This document shows, in pieces, positions 13,318-13,386 of a stretch of 13,386 nt of DNA; position 1 is the stretch's first letter; the number at the start of each line of letters is the position of its first letter. A program made the translations under genes and the position numbers. This stretch comes from an uncultured Clostridia bacterium. Its GTDB lineage: Bacteria > Bacillota > Clostridia > Oscillospirales > CAG-272. The stretch lies in contig CALDMI010000037.1 of the NCBI GenBank assembly GCA_937914815.1, positions 1-13,386 on the forward strand. The letters are read 5' to 3'. Under the pieces are notes generated by a model. That model worked only from the letters and a program-made list of their open reading frames with translations, had not been told where the DNA came from and searched no databases.

Positions 13318-13361
13318 CGGTGTGCATGGGTGCCCCCGCGGAAAAATTTTCTTTTTACTCC

Positions 13362-13367
13362 TTGACA
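13362..13367 (+). promoter_or_regulatory. Possible -35 box of a gene beyond the window
   Basis: A perfect TTGACA lies 45 bases after the glycosyltransferase stop. The matching -10 box would fall at or past the window edge, so it cannot be confirmed. No convincing terminator was seen between the stop codon and this point. Confidence 0.25.
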
Positions 13368-13386
13368 AGCATATCGTAAAAAAGGT

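Noticed and set aside
12655..13368. Minus-strand open frame opposite the glycosyltransferase 3' part
   Set aside because: The product is highly basic and unstructured, and it covers the conserved QRIRW and membrane segments of the real gene.

Overview
The window looks like a chromosomal segment from a spore-forming Bacillota (Clostridia-type) bacterium of moderate GC content. The evidence is a GerA/SpoVAF-family germination protein behind a forespore-type promoter, strong GGAGG ribosome binding sites, sigma-A-like promoters with 17-base spacers in most intergenic gaps, and Lgt, PHP-phosphatase and MntP homologues of the Clostridia style. No rRNA, tRNA, CRISPR array, transposase or integrase was seen. 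The species cannot be named from the sequence.

Layout. (1) 1-1604: an AT-richer island with one minus-strand gene for a DUF234-type AAA+ ATPase carrying a PD-(D/E)XK-like C-terminus. Two identical 38-bp direct repeats flank it, and three copies of a palindromic motif (10-base arms, 19-base spacer) sit around its promoter and ends. (2) 1614-3199: an orphan gerA/spoVAF-like germination gene on the plus strand. It ends at a hairpin shared with the next block. (3) 3229-5453, minus strand: a small tail-anchored protein with a HEPN-like RNxxxH motif, then a hairpin, then a PHP-family histidinol-phosphatase-like gene, then a divergent Lgt-like gene. (4) 5481-11150, the carbohydrate block: two alpha-L-rhamnosidase-type (GH78) genes converge on a shared perfect-stem terminator. 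A GH20-like TIM-barrel gene is divergent from the second GH78 gene, and a 14-bp inverted repeat lies exactly between the two promoters. None of the three enzymes has a signal peptide, so cytosolic trimming of an imported rhamnose- and perhaps hexosamine-containing oligosaccharide is the simplest reading. No transporter or regulator gene lies in the window. (5) 11173-13317: mntP (manganese efflux) on the minus strand, divergent from a membrane-embedded family 2 glycosyltransferase on the plus strand.

The most distinctive signals are the repeat-flanked ATPase unit with its repeated operator-like palindrome, and the three-gene glycosidase block with a symmetrical divergent control region. The atypical Lgt active-site residues and the HEPN-like membrane protein are also worth attention. 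Several genes are best started downstream of the longest possible reading frame because strong ribosome binding sites decide the start: 1702, 5568, 10104, 11751 and 12010.
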